The notes: generated from the letters alone by a model not told the origin. A stretch of DNA of 64,000 nucleotides from Bemisia tabaci (GCF_918797505.1 NC_092801.1:1488001-1552000), one strand, 5' to 3'; shown: positions 41,856-53,289, counted from the stretch's first letter. Numbers and translations: made by a program.

Positions 41856-42355
41856 NNNNNNNNNNNNNNNNNNNNNNNNNNNNNNNNNNNNNNNNNNNNN
41901 NNNNNNNNNNNNNNNNNNNNNNNNNNNNNNNNNNNNNNNNNNNNNNNNNNNNNNNNNNNNNNNNNNNNNNNNNNNNNNNNNNNNNNNNNNNNNNNNNNNN
42001 NNNNNNNNNNNNNNNNNNNNNNNNNNNNNNNNNNNNNNNNNNNNNNNNNNNNNNNNNNNNNNNNNNNNNNNNNNNNNNNNNNNNNNNNNNNNNNNNNNNN
42101 NNNNNNNNNNNNNNNNNNNNNNNNNNNNNNNNNNNNNNNNNNNNNNNNNNNNNNNNNNNNNNNNNNNNNNNNNNNNNNNNNNNNNNNNNNNNNNNNNNNN
42201 NNNNNNNNNNNNNNNNNNNNNNNNNNNNNNNNNNNNNNNNNNNNNNNNNNNNNNNNNNNNNNNNNNNNNNNNNNNNNNNNNNNNNNNNNNNNNNNNNNNN
42301 NNNNNNNNNNNNNNNNNNNNNNNNNNNNNNNNNNNNNNNNNNNNNNNNNNNNNNN
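41856..42355. other. Assembly gap of exactly 500 N
   Basis: The run of N is exactly 500 bases, a conventional placeholder. The true distance is therefore unknown and nothing spanning it should be read as coding. Confidence 0.99.
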
Positions 42356-42970
42356 AATGTGCGCTTTCCTTCCTTGGCCCCAAATTTCTGTCGGGTGAAA
42401 ACTTTTTCATACATGTCCTTGCTTGGTACGAAGGTGAGGGCAGTGGCAAAGAGAAAAAGAAGAAAACCATTGGCAAAGGGAGAAATATATTTTTGAAAGT
42501 CTCATGGTGGTATACATTAAAAAAAGATAAACATTTTAACATCTCAAACGAGGATAATGAGGGTTGAAGTCCCTTTCAATGGGGAAAAAGATCTCAAAAT
42601 AAAATATCACATTAAAGCAGAAAAATTTGATGAGGTACCTATATTAGAATGTTGTAAAAATACAAATCTGACATAGCAGAAGATATATTGCAACGTTCTA
42701 AAAATGTAGCCTATGACTCATGGAAAATTAGGTATCTAGTTTCAATTCAATGAGGGAAAATCACAGCATCCAATCGCAAACATCCTCAATCAATGAGACA
42801 ATGAAGTAGTACTCTTAACCATATTGCGACTCAAATAAATAATTTTTTTGTTTCAATTGTGGCTAAACATTCTAAGGACAATTTTGTACCTAAAGACTAT
42901 ACTTGCATTAAAGAATGCCGAAGCGAATTTAACTTCTGTCACTTCTAAAAGTTTACCACAAAGAGAACAA
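42356..42970. other. No gene seen
   Basis: AT-rich spacer after the gap, with no supported feature. Confidence 0.4.
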
Positions 42971-42972
42971 TA

Positions 42973-43201
42973 GAGGGGCTTGGAGGACAAGGCATAGACT
43001 TAAGTGCAGTTTTTGAAAATATTGACATAAGTATTCATGAACTCAACTAAAACCAGTTTGAATATATATTCCGTGAAAAATTCACAACTAAAATCCAACT
43101 TTAAAGCATCAAAAAGTGAGTTTAGACTGCCTTTTTGCCATAAGCTTCCATGTAATTTTGAAAATTAGACATGGATTTCTTGAAATAGCAAAAACTGCAC
43201 T
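42973..43201. mobile_element. MITE family E, copy 3, truncated
   Basis: It starts GAGGGGCTTGGAGGACAAGG and follows the family to AAAACTGCACT near 43200, where the right terminal repeat is lost at the junction with the next MITE. Confidence 0.8.
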
Positions 43202-43206
43202 TATCT

Positions 43207-43715
43207 AGGGTGTATAAGTCGGCAATCACATGACTCGATTTGCGACGTCGCAGACTTCCTGTCCGTTATTTTTTAAACGGAAAACTTCTCAACGGCAATT
43301 CCTTAAAACTGCCGTGATGTTTCTCCTCTGTGCAAAGAAAATTCTGCAAAAACTTCAAGGAAGGATGTCAATTTGTTCACCTTTAAAAAAATGACATAGA
43401 GGCGGAGATTTTTCAGAAACCGCGAACGAGATATCGACGGTGAAACTACCAAACCACGTATCTCGTTTGCGGTGTTTAAAAATCTACGCTCACAATTTAT
43501 TTTTTTGAAGTAGACCAAATCAATATCATTCCTTGAAATTTTCACGGAATTTTCTCCGCACAAAGAGGAAAAATCACAGAAATTTTCAAGACTGGATATT
43601 AAGTAGTTTTTTATTTAAAAAATAAAGTATGACAGGAAGTCTGCGACGTCGCAAACTGAGATACGTGGTTTGGTAGTTTCACCGTCGATATGCGATTGCG
43701 GACTTTACACCGTCA
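43207..43715. mobile_element. MITE family A host copy, interrupted
   Basis: The sequence 43207-43433 matches the element at 53032 from GTCGGCAATCACAT to CGCGAACGAG. The missing right end, TGCGATTGCGGACTTTACAC followed by CGTCA, is found at 43691-43715, beyond the inserted second copy of the same family. Its left end is degraded. Confidence 0.85.
43434..43688. mobile_element. MITE family A inserted in another family A copy
   Basis: A 255-bp element almost identical to the one at 14007-14261, with TCGACGG ends and TA on both sides. The host interrupted here is an older, diverged member of the same family, so the family was active in at least two periods. Confidence 0.92.
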
Positions 43716-43719
43716 TTAT

Positions 43720-44190
43720 GCGGCTAATGTGCAAGAAAGACAATCAAAGCTTCAGTTAGTGTTGCATTCGACTCGACGGATACTAAACGGATTTCATGAA
43801 AACGCCTGGACGGATCTATTCGAGCTCCGTGGATATCTGCGTTGCATACGCAAGGAAAAGAAGGCGTTTTGACTTCAGACACTAACCGCCTCACCAGCGG
43901 CGCTCAGTATGGCGAGTCAATGTGAGGAGTCGGACTCAATGTAGAAACATTGAAAGCTCCAATCGATGTTAAAACCAAACGTGGCGGTTTAAGAAGTGCT
44001 TACATTGATTTTTCCTAAAATTTCCTTCAGAGGCACCTCATACAATTTATAATGTGAAGAACTCAATATCAAAAGCAGTTTTAGTCGAAAATGTTATGTC
44101 CAGCCTCTCTGAGAGGCTGGTTCCGTAGTGTAGCGGGCTTGGGTACGAGGAGCAAAAATGACAGAGGGCCCTCACTGGGAAAAAAAAGTG
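43720..44190. other. No gene seen
   Basis: Short ORFs without motifs. The phrase GCATACGCAAGGAAAAGAAG near 43845 is a relic of the repeat described at 13835-14300. Confidence 0.35.
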
Positions 44191-44194
44191 GATT

Positions 44195-44388
44195 GGATCT
44201 AGCGTCCAATCTCTCAAAAACATTGACAAGAAAAAATACTCTTGATTCAATCTGATTTTTCCTTGAATCGAAGGGCTGAGCCTCTTGATTTGGGTGGATT
44301 TCCTTCTGATTCAAGCAAAAAGTCCGATTGAACAGAGAGTATTTTTTCTTGTCAATGTTTATAAGCGTCTGGACTTTAGATCCATTTG
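44195..44388. mobile_element. Small inverted-repeat element
   Basis: The left arm around AACATTGACAAGAAAAAATA (44219-44238) is complementary to the right arm near 44338-44360, and complementarity extends outward (GGATCTAGCGTCCA against TGGACTTTAGATCC with mismatches). About 194 bp, non-coding. Confidence 0.7.
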
Positions 44389-44389
44389 G

Positions 44390-45577
44390 ATATCCCTTAG
44401 GAATGAATAGTTGCTCTACAAATCATGCTCAGCACATCGCGATATCAAAACTGAAGCACAACTACTCTCAAAGCAATACCCAAGCAAATTCTCTCACATC
44501 CTACATCAGTCTGCAACTATTCGTGTCTAGGATTTATCTTGGAGGCATAAACGAAGAACTGAAACCACTCTACCATTTTGAATCCTCGCAGTAAAACCAG
44601 GTCCTGGACAGTCAAAACTCCTTCAATTCCGTACGTATGCTACACGCACAACCATGGAGCGCGTAAAGTTGCATCCGGAGGTTAAAAAGAGCTTAGAATA
44701 CTGTTCGTCGCGAGGGCACTTTGCTTGCTTGTTTCTCTTACACCGCAACTTAAGGTGAATCTTCAGCTGTAGTGTTCCGAAAGAATCCACCACGTCACAC
44801 TGCTAAAATCCGACTCCGAAATCAGTGATTATTTAAATATCACAATAGATATTTTAAATTCTAAGATTCATAAGTTCTAGTAGCATACGCCTGAAATCCT
44901 TAAAAACAAACGCGAGCTTTAAAAGTCTAATAATAAAAGCTAGATCCCAGTTTCTCTTACGGGATATCTGTAAGTGCGAGAGAGACAGCTCACGGTGGGA
45001 GAGAGATAACTGCAAATGCTGAGAGCGATCAATCGCGATTGGTTGCATCAAGGTCATCATGCTTAACCCAAATTTTTTCTGGGATCAAGTTTCAGAGCTT
45101 CAGAAATTACTTTTCACGACGTTTTTAGTGTCAATAGGAAGAAGAATGTTATGGCTAGAACTTATGACTCTTCGATTTAAACAGAAATTCCTTCAACTTT
45201 CATAAAAGCTCAAGGCCTCGTGTGGAGCTGTACGGACTCTAATAGCGTGGACCAAAAAATCAAAAAACAGCGGTGGCGCCTCTGCGCGGAGTTTTTTACT
45301 TCATGGAGCTGTAGATGAACCTTAATTCCAGCCTTGCCTATGGTGTCGATGAAGTAAACTATTGAGAGATGATTTTTATCGTGACATCGTCAGTTCTCGC
45401 AAATAGCTCTGATTGTTCAAATGTATAATAATGTTGCCGTCCTAAAATGTAGGCTGTGGCCACTGCTCTCTCTCGTCTAAGAACAACGAATGCGGCAGGT
45501 GAACATAAGACCAAAAAGAACATATTAAAAATAAACAATTTTTTTTATATTTAAGTCAAATAACAAGAATGTACATA
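44390..45577. other. No gene seen
   Basis: Spacer; no credible ORF, RNA or repeat border found. Confidence 0.4.
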
Positions 45578-46953
45578 AGGTGAGGTTGGGTAACTGGGCG
45601 GTGGGGTAACTGGGCAGTACCCTCTGTATTTCTACCAGATTAGTGCAAAAATTGTTTTCACTGTTGGCATACCTTCATTATGACGTAAACCATCTAGAAC
45701 ATGTAAACATAACTTCAAAAAAAAATTTTATGGTGAATGGTGAAGTGCCGAAAATTGTACAGCTTTTTTTTCAAAACAACGCCAGAGGTGGTCCCGAAAA
45801 GAGCCTCATATCTCACTCCCAGCAAGTATTTTATTCAACTTTGACAATTCTTCTTCATGTATGATGTATTTGTGTAATGCGTGAGTAATTACAACGTAAT
45901 TGGATGAAAATACTGGCTGCAAAGGGTTGATGCCCAGTTACCTTGAAAATTTTCCCTTTGTGGGGTAACTGGGCACCCACCCCAAGGTAACTGGGCAGGT
46001 GGCAGTGGTGGCACCTGCCCAGTTACCCATTGCAAGGTTGCTGTGCTTCGGTGTTTGTTTACTTCTGAAAATTTCAAAACTAATTGACTATTGTGGACTT
46101 TTAAGTGCCAAAGACCAATAATCAGGGTTCCCAGCACACTAAACTTCTAACTTAAGTCAATTATAGCATAACTTAAGCATTACTTAATTACATTTTTGCC
46201 GCTAACTGTTACGACATCACTTTTAACGACTTAAACATGGTTATATAAATTCAAATGAAATTCTCTGAAACCCTCATGAGAAGGACATTCTTTTCTGGCC
46301 AATGAGAATTACAAATAATGCCCCCCTTAAAAATTAAGGGAACTTTTTGGCGCCTGACTCTATCCCAGATCAGCCTTGCGGCTTAATTTTTTTTCATTTT
46401 TTAAAAATGTATCATGCTTAATCTCACTAAAAGTGGCCAAACAGTGTCCTGGTATACAATACTACTTTATAAGTAGTAATACAGAAAGTTCTAAGCATTT
46501 ATCTACAAGGAAACAATTTTTTTTTACCGTTATTCAATTCTCAGATTTGAGGGTTTTTTTGCCGCTAACTGTTACGACATCATTCTTAACCACTTAAACA
46601 TGTTTATATACATTCAAATGACATTTTCTTAAACCTTCATGAGCAGGACATCACCTTCTGGCCAATGAGAATTAAAAATAATGCCCCCCTCAAAAATTAA
46701 GGGGGGGTAGTCCAGTTACCCCACGACGTTGGGTAACTGGGTGAAAAAAACGGGAAATTTTTGAAAATTTGTGGGAAAAAATTGAAAGATGAAATTCGAC
46801 TTTTGACTCTTCCTACATTTAGACAAGGTGTTGTACTTACTAAAAAAAATTTAAAAGTAGCCTCCACTGTCAATATAATGATGGGAAAAAAATCATGAAG
46901 TTGAAATTTTGACATTTTTCTCCGAACTCCTGCCCAGTTACCCAACCTCACCT
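45578..46953. mobile_element. 1.4-kb TA-flanked transposon with GGTAACTGGGC motifs
   Basis: Inverted ends AGGTGAGGTTGGGTAACTGG and complement (45578 and 46953) are flanked by TA on both sides. The motif GGTAACTGG(GC), or its complement, occurs about nine times: near 45590, 45602, 45929, 45961, 45984, 46014, 46708, 46729 and 46930. An internal direct repeat of about 147 bp (46197-46343 and 46558-46706, starting GCCGCTAACTGTTACGACAT) is also present. No transposase frame is seen, so it is non-autonomous. TA flanks fit Tc1/mariner-like mobilisation, but this is inference. Confidence 0.85.
46197..46706. repeat. Internal direct repeat of the 1.4-kb transposon
   Basis: Two copies of about 147 bp start GCCGCTAACTGTTACGACAT and end with ATGCCCCCC and AAAAATTAAGGG. 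They are separated by about 210 bp and differ at several positions. Confidence 0.85.
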
Positions 46954-46955
46954 TA

Positions 46956-48446
46956 CACTTTACACTCATTTCATTCCACTCTATGCTACGTGGGTAACAC
47001 TATAATTTTTTCAATTGTTTTTCTACTTCTATGACAAAACCAATTTTTAGCACTTCATTTCGATAACTTAATTTTTTTTATTATTTATCACTTCCTAAAA
47101 ACTGTAATGCCTTTACAGCTTAAACAGCTCAACAGTTTTTTACAGGCAGCTCAATTCATTAGGCGCCCATGAAAGTTAAAGGAAACATTGCAGTAATTGG
47201 TTAGAGCGCTAGATCTTCTCAGATCCCCCATTCTCCCTCATTCTTTTACAACAACAAAAAAAAAACAGCGGAATTGAGTGTTTCCGCTTGTTAACCATTG
47301 CTAATAAAATTCCTTACGTTCTGCGTATTAGCGTTGTGTGGATGCAACTTTCTTCAAGTTCCTTCATGAAGAAGCACGTCTTGGGATACATTAATGTTCA
47401 CTCTGTTTTTAGGTCAATTGTTCACAGGTTGCACGACTTTTGAATTACTATTTGTGACGGAGCCAGCGGGCTGATTACTGGATTTGATCAGCGATCAAAG
47501 AAGCGGAGGGAAAATGGAGCGATCATACTGATTGAATGGTTAGGTGAAAACTCATTGACTGTCCGGTGTTGGAAAAACCCCGATTTGGAATTAAAAATGA
47601 AGATTTTCAGTTTTCGATACACAACACTTCCTGAGACAAATTAAGTGAATCATTTCTAGGATTGACAAATATTTTAAGAGCCGTTGTTAAAATATTAACA
47701 ACCGTCATTAAAATATTTGCCAATACCTAAACAACCGATTTCTCGATTTTCCTCGTTTGTAGTCCCCGAACTTTCAACTGCTACCGAGGGGTCAATTTTT
47801 TCACTGTTTGGAAGTTCTGCATGTGTCTTAAATGAGGTAGCATTGGACCCTCTAAGCTGAGGTAGAGTTTTCTCATTTCTCCCCTCCCATCTTGCGCCAC
47901 ATTTTGTACGGTTCTGTTACATCTTATTTAACTTTTTTCTGTTGATCGTAAGGTTTTTATTTTTGTGGAACCTTCGGCTAGATCTGTATAGACGAATTTG
48001 GGTTTATTTAAGGATTAAAAAGATCATCAATACCCTGGGATGAAATTAAAATGGCTATGATCACCATGTTAAAGATCGCCTTATGGTGCCCAGATGTTCC
48101 CACTTATTGCCGGCGAACTGGAGGCTAGAAATGCATTGCACAAGGATTGACTTCATCGGCACTTCAGTCAGGGATGCAATGATTTATTCATCCTCAAATT
48201 CCTTGACGTCCCCTGATTTTTCCTTACTCCAACATTTCCTAATCCCTGACCTTGGGACTAAATGTCTACTTCTTTTTCTTTTAAATACGCTGATATTCGC
48301 TGAACTTTGGACACACTTTCCTTGCTTGGGGACCAAATTGTGGAAAAAGGCATTTAGTAGCTGCATGGTAAAAAGAGGACACGCCTTACACATGACAGAA
48401 AGTGCAAACAGGTGGAAGATCAATGATATGTTTTAGTGACCGGTAT
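46956..48446. other. Spacer with a decayed family C end
   Basis: At 47466-47580 the wording GCGGGCTGATTACTGGATTT, then GGAGCGATCATACTGATTGA, is a degraded half copy of MITE family C. A 117-codon frame at 48083-48436 has no recognisable features and overlaps CAGGGA-type repeat wording, so it is not called. Confidence 0.45.
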
Positions 48447-48792
48447 AGGTGTCGTCGGAGTTCACCATTGTTTACTCTCGGTTTGCAAGCGCCAACGACG
48501 AATTTACGCCTCTGCACAAAGCGACGTTCGCTGCCATCCACCGTGAAAACATCCGTCTCATGATCGTATCGTAAAAAAACTACTTATCAGTTAAGATTCG
48601 CGACTTTCATACGGTTGTGATTTCTGTGTGGCTAAAAATTTAAGTGTTAAAAGGTTTGAAAGTGTTAAGAAACTTATCTATATACTTGTGTTCTTGCTTC
48701 TGCGAGAGTCGGATGTTTTCATGTGAATAGTAGTGACGCGAAAACGCTTGCAAACTAAAAGTAAACAACGGTCAACTTGTCTGACGACACCT
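48447..48792. mobile_element. Inverted-repeat element, 346 bp
   Basis: Ends AGGTGTCGTC and GACGACACCT are inverted. Complementarity continues with interruptions (GTTTACTCTCGGTTTGCAAG against CTTGCAAACTAAAAGTAAAC). The flanks contain CAGGGA-type repeat wording on both sides, so it may have inserted into such a repeat. Confidence 0.7.
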
Positions 48793-48903
48793 CTAGATGT
48801 ATCAGAAATTCCCTAACTTCCCCCGGAAGTCGTTAAATTCCCTGATTTTCCCTAGAGCGCCTTTATACTGAGAGTTAGGACAACCCCCCTACCCCCTCAT
48901 AGA

Positions 48904-49093
48904 GTCACAAACGGGAATAAAGATTACACAAATTGAAGGTTTTTCGTAATCTTCGATCGGCCCATTCTCAAATTCCTTTTTCCGTCCCTTCTCTCATTCC
49001 GTTTGTTTCTTGCCGAACCCGTCATTCCCCGGTCCATTCTAGAGTATAATCTTTGCAATTGGTGAAAATGTGATCTTTATTCCCGTTTGTGAC
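48904..49093. mobile_element. Inverted-repeat element, 190 bp
   Basis: Ends GTCACAAACGGGAATAAAGA and its complement are perfect over about 23 bp, and AATTG-type wording continues inward in mirror order. Non-coding. Confidence 0.8.
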
Positions 49094-49239
49094 ACTGTGG
49101 ATACCGAAAATACGGTAACCAATCAGAAATGGATTCACATTGTCTTAACTCGCAGTATAAAGGGACTCTAACTTTCCCGGTTTTCCAGACCGCCGGCGAT
49201 CATGTCAAATACATTGCTACTCTTTTACGATGTACGTTC

Positions 49240-50889
49240 TCAACGCTGTGATTCCTTCTCCGAGTGAACGGTCATGTGTTCCTTGATCAATTTCTTAGTT
49301 GTGAACAGAGCAGAGCAAAGAGCGCAAGAGAAGGGTTCCCCATCCGGGTGTTTCCTGTAGACGTGGCCGGTCAAGGCCTCCTTGATCTTGAACTTGGCAG
49401 GACACTGCCCGCACGAGAACGGCCTCTCGAGCGTGTGATTGGTGAGAAGGTGCCTGTTCAGGTGACTCCTGAGCTTGAAGGCGGCGTCGCATTTGGTGCA
49501 GGCGAACGGTCTCTCGTCCGAGTGTTTCGTCGCGAAGTGGAGCTTGAGGTTCTGCTTCAAGGAGCAGGTGAAATCGCACGAAGAGCACGCGAAAGCCGGC
49601 CGCTCGTCGGATTTCGAATGTTTCACGATCAAATGCCGGTTCAGCGCTTTCTTCCGGGAGAACGCCTTGTCGCACAGCGCGCACGGGAACGGCTTCTCGC
49701 CCGAGTGTTTGGCGAGGATGTGGTAATCCATGTACCGTTTGAACTTGAACGAGGCGGGGCACTGCGGACAGGTGAACGGAGTTTCGTCCGAGTGTTTCAC
49801 CGCGCGGTGTGATTTGAGGTCGCTCGCGCATTTGAACTTGGCCGGACAGTCGGCGCACGAGAAAGGTTTCGCTCTCGAGTGCCGGGCATTCATGTGCTTG
49901 CTTAAAGATTTCTGCGTGCTGAAAGACACTTTGCAAACCTCGCAAACGTGCCCTTCGTCCGAGTGTTTGAGGAGGACGTGTCGTTGGAAATTCACCTCGT
50001 CGTTGAACACGGCCGAACAGGTTTCGCAAGAGATGGACACCTCGTTCGAATGTCTCACGGATGTGTGGACATTAAGATCGTTCTTGAGCTTGAAGGACGC
50101 GGGACACTTCCCACACGAGAACGGCCTCGCAATGGAGTGCTTCCTGAACATGTGTTCCTTGAGGACGTGCTTGTATTTGAACGCGCCGGCGCATTTCGGG
50201 CATCCGAAAGGCCTATCGTCCGAGTGCTTCACCAATAGGTGGTTCTTGAGATGACATTGGAGATTGAACGTGGCAGGACAGTGCGAGCAAGGGAAGTGTT
50301 TTTTATTCGAATGATGCTCAGAAGAGCCTCCCTGGGGAAGCCTTTCAACGGGCTCGGAGCAGCTGCTGCATTGGACATGTTTCAGTGCACGACCTCGTCT
50401 ATTGTTTCTTTCGGAGTCGATGCTTTCTTTGACTGAGAGCGAAGTTTCCTCCGGGTCTTGCATCTGTACTTCTTCAATTGCTACTCCGAAATCTTCTTCC
50501 TTGCAAATAGCACCAACATCCACGAAAACGCTACCTTCAGTGACAATCGATGTACCATCGGTGAGTACTGGATCGTCCGACGAAGATTCCACCTCTGCTT
50601 TTATGCCTTTCACCGTGTATTCATCTTTAATGAAAGTAGGCGTTATTTCAACAGTATCGTTAGTATTAACTTTAAATTCTTCGTCTGCGGCCTCTTCTTC
50701 TTTTCCATTTTCTTCCTTGATGTCAACAACAAAAAATTCCTCTTTGATGTGCATTTCATCTGGTGCACTTGTACTGGTAAAGCTAACTCCATGTTCTCTT
50801 GTTGTAGTATTTTTCTCCTCTGCATAAGCCGTCACGCACTTGGGAGGTTCTGTGCTCACATCATTATTTGTTGGTGGGTGGCTAGCCAT
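49240..50889 (-). CDS. C2H2 zinc-finger protein, 12 fingers, GC-rich
   Basis: The 549-residue protein has an acidic N-terminus (residues 1-190) with four IK-x-E SUMO-type sites (IKEEF, IKEEN, IKDEY, IKAEV), an isolated C-x2-C (CSSC), and twelve C2H2 fingers from residue 199 to the end. The fingers differ in style from the other loci: most have four residues between the histidines (as in HLLVKH), and linkers are SDERPF, SGEKPF or ARPF. The finger-coding part is much richer in G and C than the surrounding DNA and than the other zinc-finger genes, and antisense frames stay open as a side effect. It shows no recent duplication here. It is probably an older, single-copy nuclear regulator. No clear upstream splice acceptor was seen. 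Confidence 0.92.
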   Translation of the reverse strand: MASHPPTNNDVSTEPPKCVTAYAEEKNTTTREHGVSFTSTSAPDEMHIKEEFFVVDIKEENGKEEEAADEEFKVNTNDTVEITPTFIKDEYTVKGIKAEVESSSDDPVLTDGTSIVTEGSVFVDVGAICKEEDFGVAIEEVQMQDPEETSLSVKESIDSERNNRRGRALKHVQCSSCSEPVERLPQGGSSEHHSNKKHFPCSHCPATFNLQCHLKNHLLVKHSDDRPFGCPKCAGAFKYKHVLKEHMFRKHSIARPFSCGKCPASFKLKNDLNVHTSVRHSNEVSISCETCSAVFNDEVNFQRHVLLKHSDEGHVCEVCKVSFSTQKSLSKHMNARHSRAKPFSCADCPAKFKCASDLKSHRAVKHSDETPFTCPQCPASFKFKRYMDYHILAKHSGEKPFPCALCDKAFSRKKALNRHLIVKHSKSDERPAFACSSCDFTCSLKQNLKLHFATKHSDERPFACTKCDAAFKLRSHLNRHLLTNHTLERPFSCGQCPAKFKIKEALTGHVYRKHPDGEPFSCALCSALFTTKKLIKEHMTVHSEKESQR

Positions 50890-51512
50890 TCTCCCACTGT
50901 TCTTCCTTTATTCCCAGGGGAACTCCTTTTTGAATCCCGTCCTTCAAGATACGGGTTCGTCATGCGGCGACGACTAGACTCAGCTTTTAAATTTTAGTTT
51001 TAACTAGAGCAATGCTTTTTTTACTACGAAGCAACGACCTGATGTCATAAACCCAAAAAGATTAAAGCTGAATTAAAAAACAAACTTGACTCCATGACTC
51101 TTTCCGTAACTCCACGATGAGAGGGATAGAAGTTGAGCGGTCACTAATAATTCTTGCACCCCTCTATGACAGCCTGGTCTAATCCCTGTCCTGGAACAGA
51201 TGTACCAAATTTTTTATTACCCTTGGATGTCACTTTTGAGCACTTTCTTAATAGAACTTTTTCGAGTTGTAAGAAAATTTAGCTAGTAAAAAATAAATCT
51301 GATCTTAAATCAATCAATCTGAAGCTTTCGGGAAAAAAGCGAGAAAAAAACATAGTGCTAGCATTCAATTTAAGTAAGAGGTTGAATATTCAAATAGTTT
51401 CTCACTATTAATATGTGTAAAAATCTCTTCAGGTTAGCACTCAATTAGAAAAGTAATTCAGGCGTCATTTAGGGGGGCAAGGGAGAGACAACCTTGCTCT
51501 TACGACAGGGAC
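50890..51512. other. Upstream region of the 12-finger gene
   Basis: The first 100 bases upstream of the ATG are moderately GC-rich and may be 5' UTR or promoter. Further right the spacer is AT-rich. No TATA-like element can be placed with confidence. Confidence 0.3.
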
Positions 51513-51773
51513 ATATCGTCACCTTCCAGGCAAAGTATCACAAGCGCCATGCGACGTTAAAAAATTTCCGCCGCCATTTTATTTTTTTACAGAGAAATTC
51601 TTCAACGAAGCTGTCCAAAAATTTCACTGAATTTTCTTTGTGCTGCCGATAAAATTTAGTGAAATTTCCAAACAGATTCAACCAACAATTTCTCAGTAAA
51701 GAAATAAAATGGCGGCGGAAATTTTTAAACGTCGCATGGCGCTTGTGATACTTTGCCTGGAAGGTGACGATAT
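51513..51773. mobile_element. Inverted-repeat element, 261 bp
   Basis: The arm from ATATCGTCACCTTCCAGGCA (51513) through GCGCCATGCGACGTT and CCGCCGCCATTTTATTT is mirrored by the arm ending at 51773. The arms are about 85-90 bp and nearly perfect. Non-coding. Confidence 0.88.
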
Positions 51774-53030
51774 CTCCTCCTTTCGAATACTTGGAGCCAG
51801 TTTTGCAAAAGAGAGTTTCCATGAGGTTTCTCTCGAGATTTTTAGGCATAGGCCACCCGGGCCGCAGCTTCGGGCGGCTAAAAAAAGTACAAAGAAAAAA
51901 CAAAGATACGGCGCGGCGCCAACGCCCACGACGTGCTGCCAGAAAGCCGGCAAAGACAGGTAAGGGACTTGGATGGGACCAACGCACTCACGTGTAAATT
52001 CAATATCTTTCATTCAAAACCTAGGAGAATTGCCTAAAATTACTATTTGATTGATACCTCGCTTGCCCTGGTAAGTTTAACCAGTCAATTTTCACCTTAA
52101 ATGACCTGTTTTGCCCCAATTTTGGCTCATAAAAAGTCGGGACGCAAGAATTGTTGAGTATTTCAGTTAAAAGGTGTCTCCTACTTTAGACGTGTGTGAA
52201 GGTATTGAACTTCGTACTTTAGAAGGTGGTATTCGATGGTATTCGTTACTTATTCGTCTAAAAGTGATTTTTTAGGATTTTCACCATTATGAATCAAATT
52301 TTGGCACCATTCGAGTTCGGTAAAAGAGGCCAAATTTTGATTTTCATGTAGTTTTAACCCCAAATTTGTAATTTTTGTCGAAAAATACCATAGAATCGAT
52401 ACCCTACACGGCTATACTAACGAATTTCATGTTTTAAGCCCAAATAGGCCCATTTTTGGCGCCAAAATTCCAAAACAGACTTCTGAGGATGATTCTGCGT
52501 AGTTTTCTAGTCATAGATAGAAATTTTTGACGAAAGTAACCCACGAAACCGTACGTCACATGTTGAAATCTGTTGGATATACACATGTTTGGCCTAAATT
52601 TGCCTCAAAATGGCCTATTTTTCGAATTTTGGCTTACCCAGTGGATTGTATCGAATTTTCGACCAAAAATTCGAGTTTTACGAGTAAAATTACATAGGAA
52701 TCGATACTTCACTTGCCAAATTAAAATTATGGGGCAAGATGCTGAGCTCGGGGATTTTTAACAATTCGCCATTTTAAGGCCAAAAACAAGCGTCCAAATT
52801 CCTGTTCTTTCGTATGCGGGCTAATAAGCATAACTTCAAGAAGATCTGTGCAAAATTTCAAGCAAAAATATGCATTTCCCTCCGAGTTACAGATTTTACG
52901 TCGCCCCAGGGTCTGTTTTTTCCCACTGTGCGGCGTAGCCGGTTTTGAGGCGCCGCGCCCGCAGATGAGTGATCGCTTTTGAGACTTTCTGATCGAACTC
53001 AAAATAAGTGTTCCGAAGTTGAAGAGGCAA
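51774..53030. repeat. Spacer with diverged repeats
   Basis: Between 52013 and 52760 the phrases ATCGATACxxxACxxGxC, GCCCATTTTTGGC and TTTTTGACGAAA recur three or four times with a spacing of about 190-240 bp, consistent with an old tandem array. The GC-rich stretch 51850-51960 has no motif I recognise. Confidence 0.4.
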
Positions 53031-53031
53031 A

Positions 53032-53286
53032 TCGACGGTGAAAGTCGGCAATCACATAACTCGGTTTGCGACGTCGCAGAATTCCCGTCATACTTTATTT
53101 TTTAAACGGAAAACTACTCAACGGTAATTATTTAAAACTGCCGTGATTTTTCTTCTATGTGCGAGGAAAATTCTGCAAAAACTTCAAGGAATCATGTCCA
53201 TTTGTTCTCCTTTAAAAAAATAACATAGTTGCGGAGATTTTCAGACACCGCAAACGAGTTATGTGATTGCCGACTTGCACCGTCGA
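53032..53286. mobile_element. MITE family A, subfamily with GTCGGCAATCAC
   Basis: 255 bp, the same length as the copies at 14007 and 43434, and the same TCGACGGTG ends. The subterminal sequence is AAGTCGGCAATCACATAACT instead of AAACTACCAAACCACGTATC. It is the closest relative of the interrupted host copy at 43207. Confidence 0.9.
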
Positions 53287-53289
53287 AAT

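Noticed and set aside
41766..42542. Four long open frames spanning the N run
   Set aside because: The frames are open only because N cannot encode a stop; the gap is a 500-base placeholder.
45578..46953. Viral or retroviral insertion
   Set aside because: Short inverted ends, TA flanks and no protein frames fit a DNA transposon instead.
48083..48436. 117-codon plus frame
   Set aside because: No domain, overlaps dispersed repeat wording, no supporting signals.
49295..50029. 244-codon minus frame overlapping the 12-finger gene
   Set aside because: It is the shifted frame of the same gene, arginine-rich and without domain signs.
49264..50997. Several plus-strand frames of 80-182 codons opposite the 12-finger gene
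   Set aside because: They are shadows of a GC-rich repetitive coding sequence; the minus frame has clear zinc fingers.
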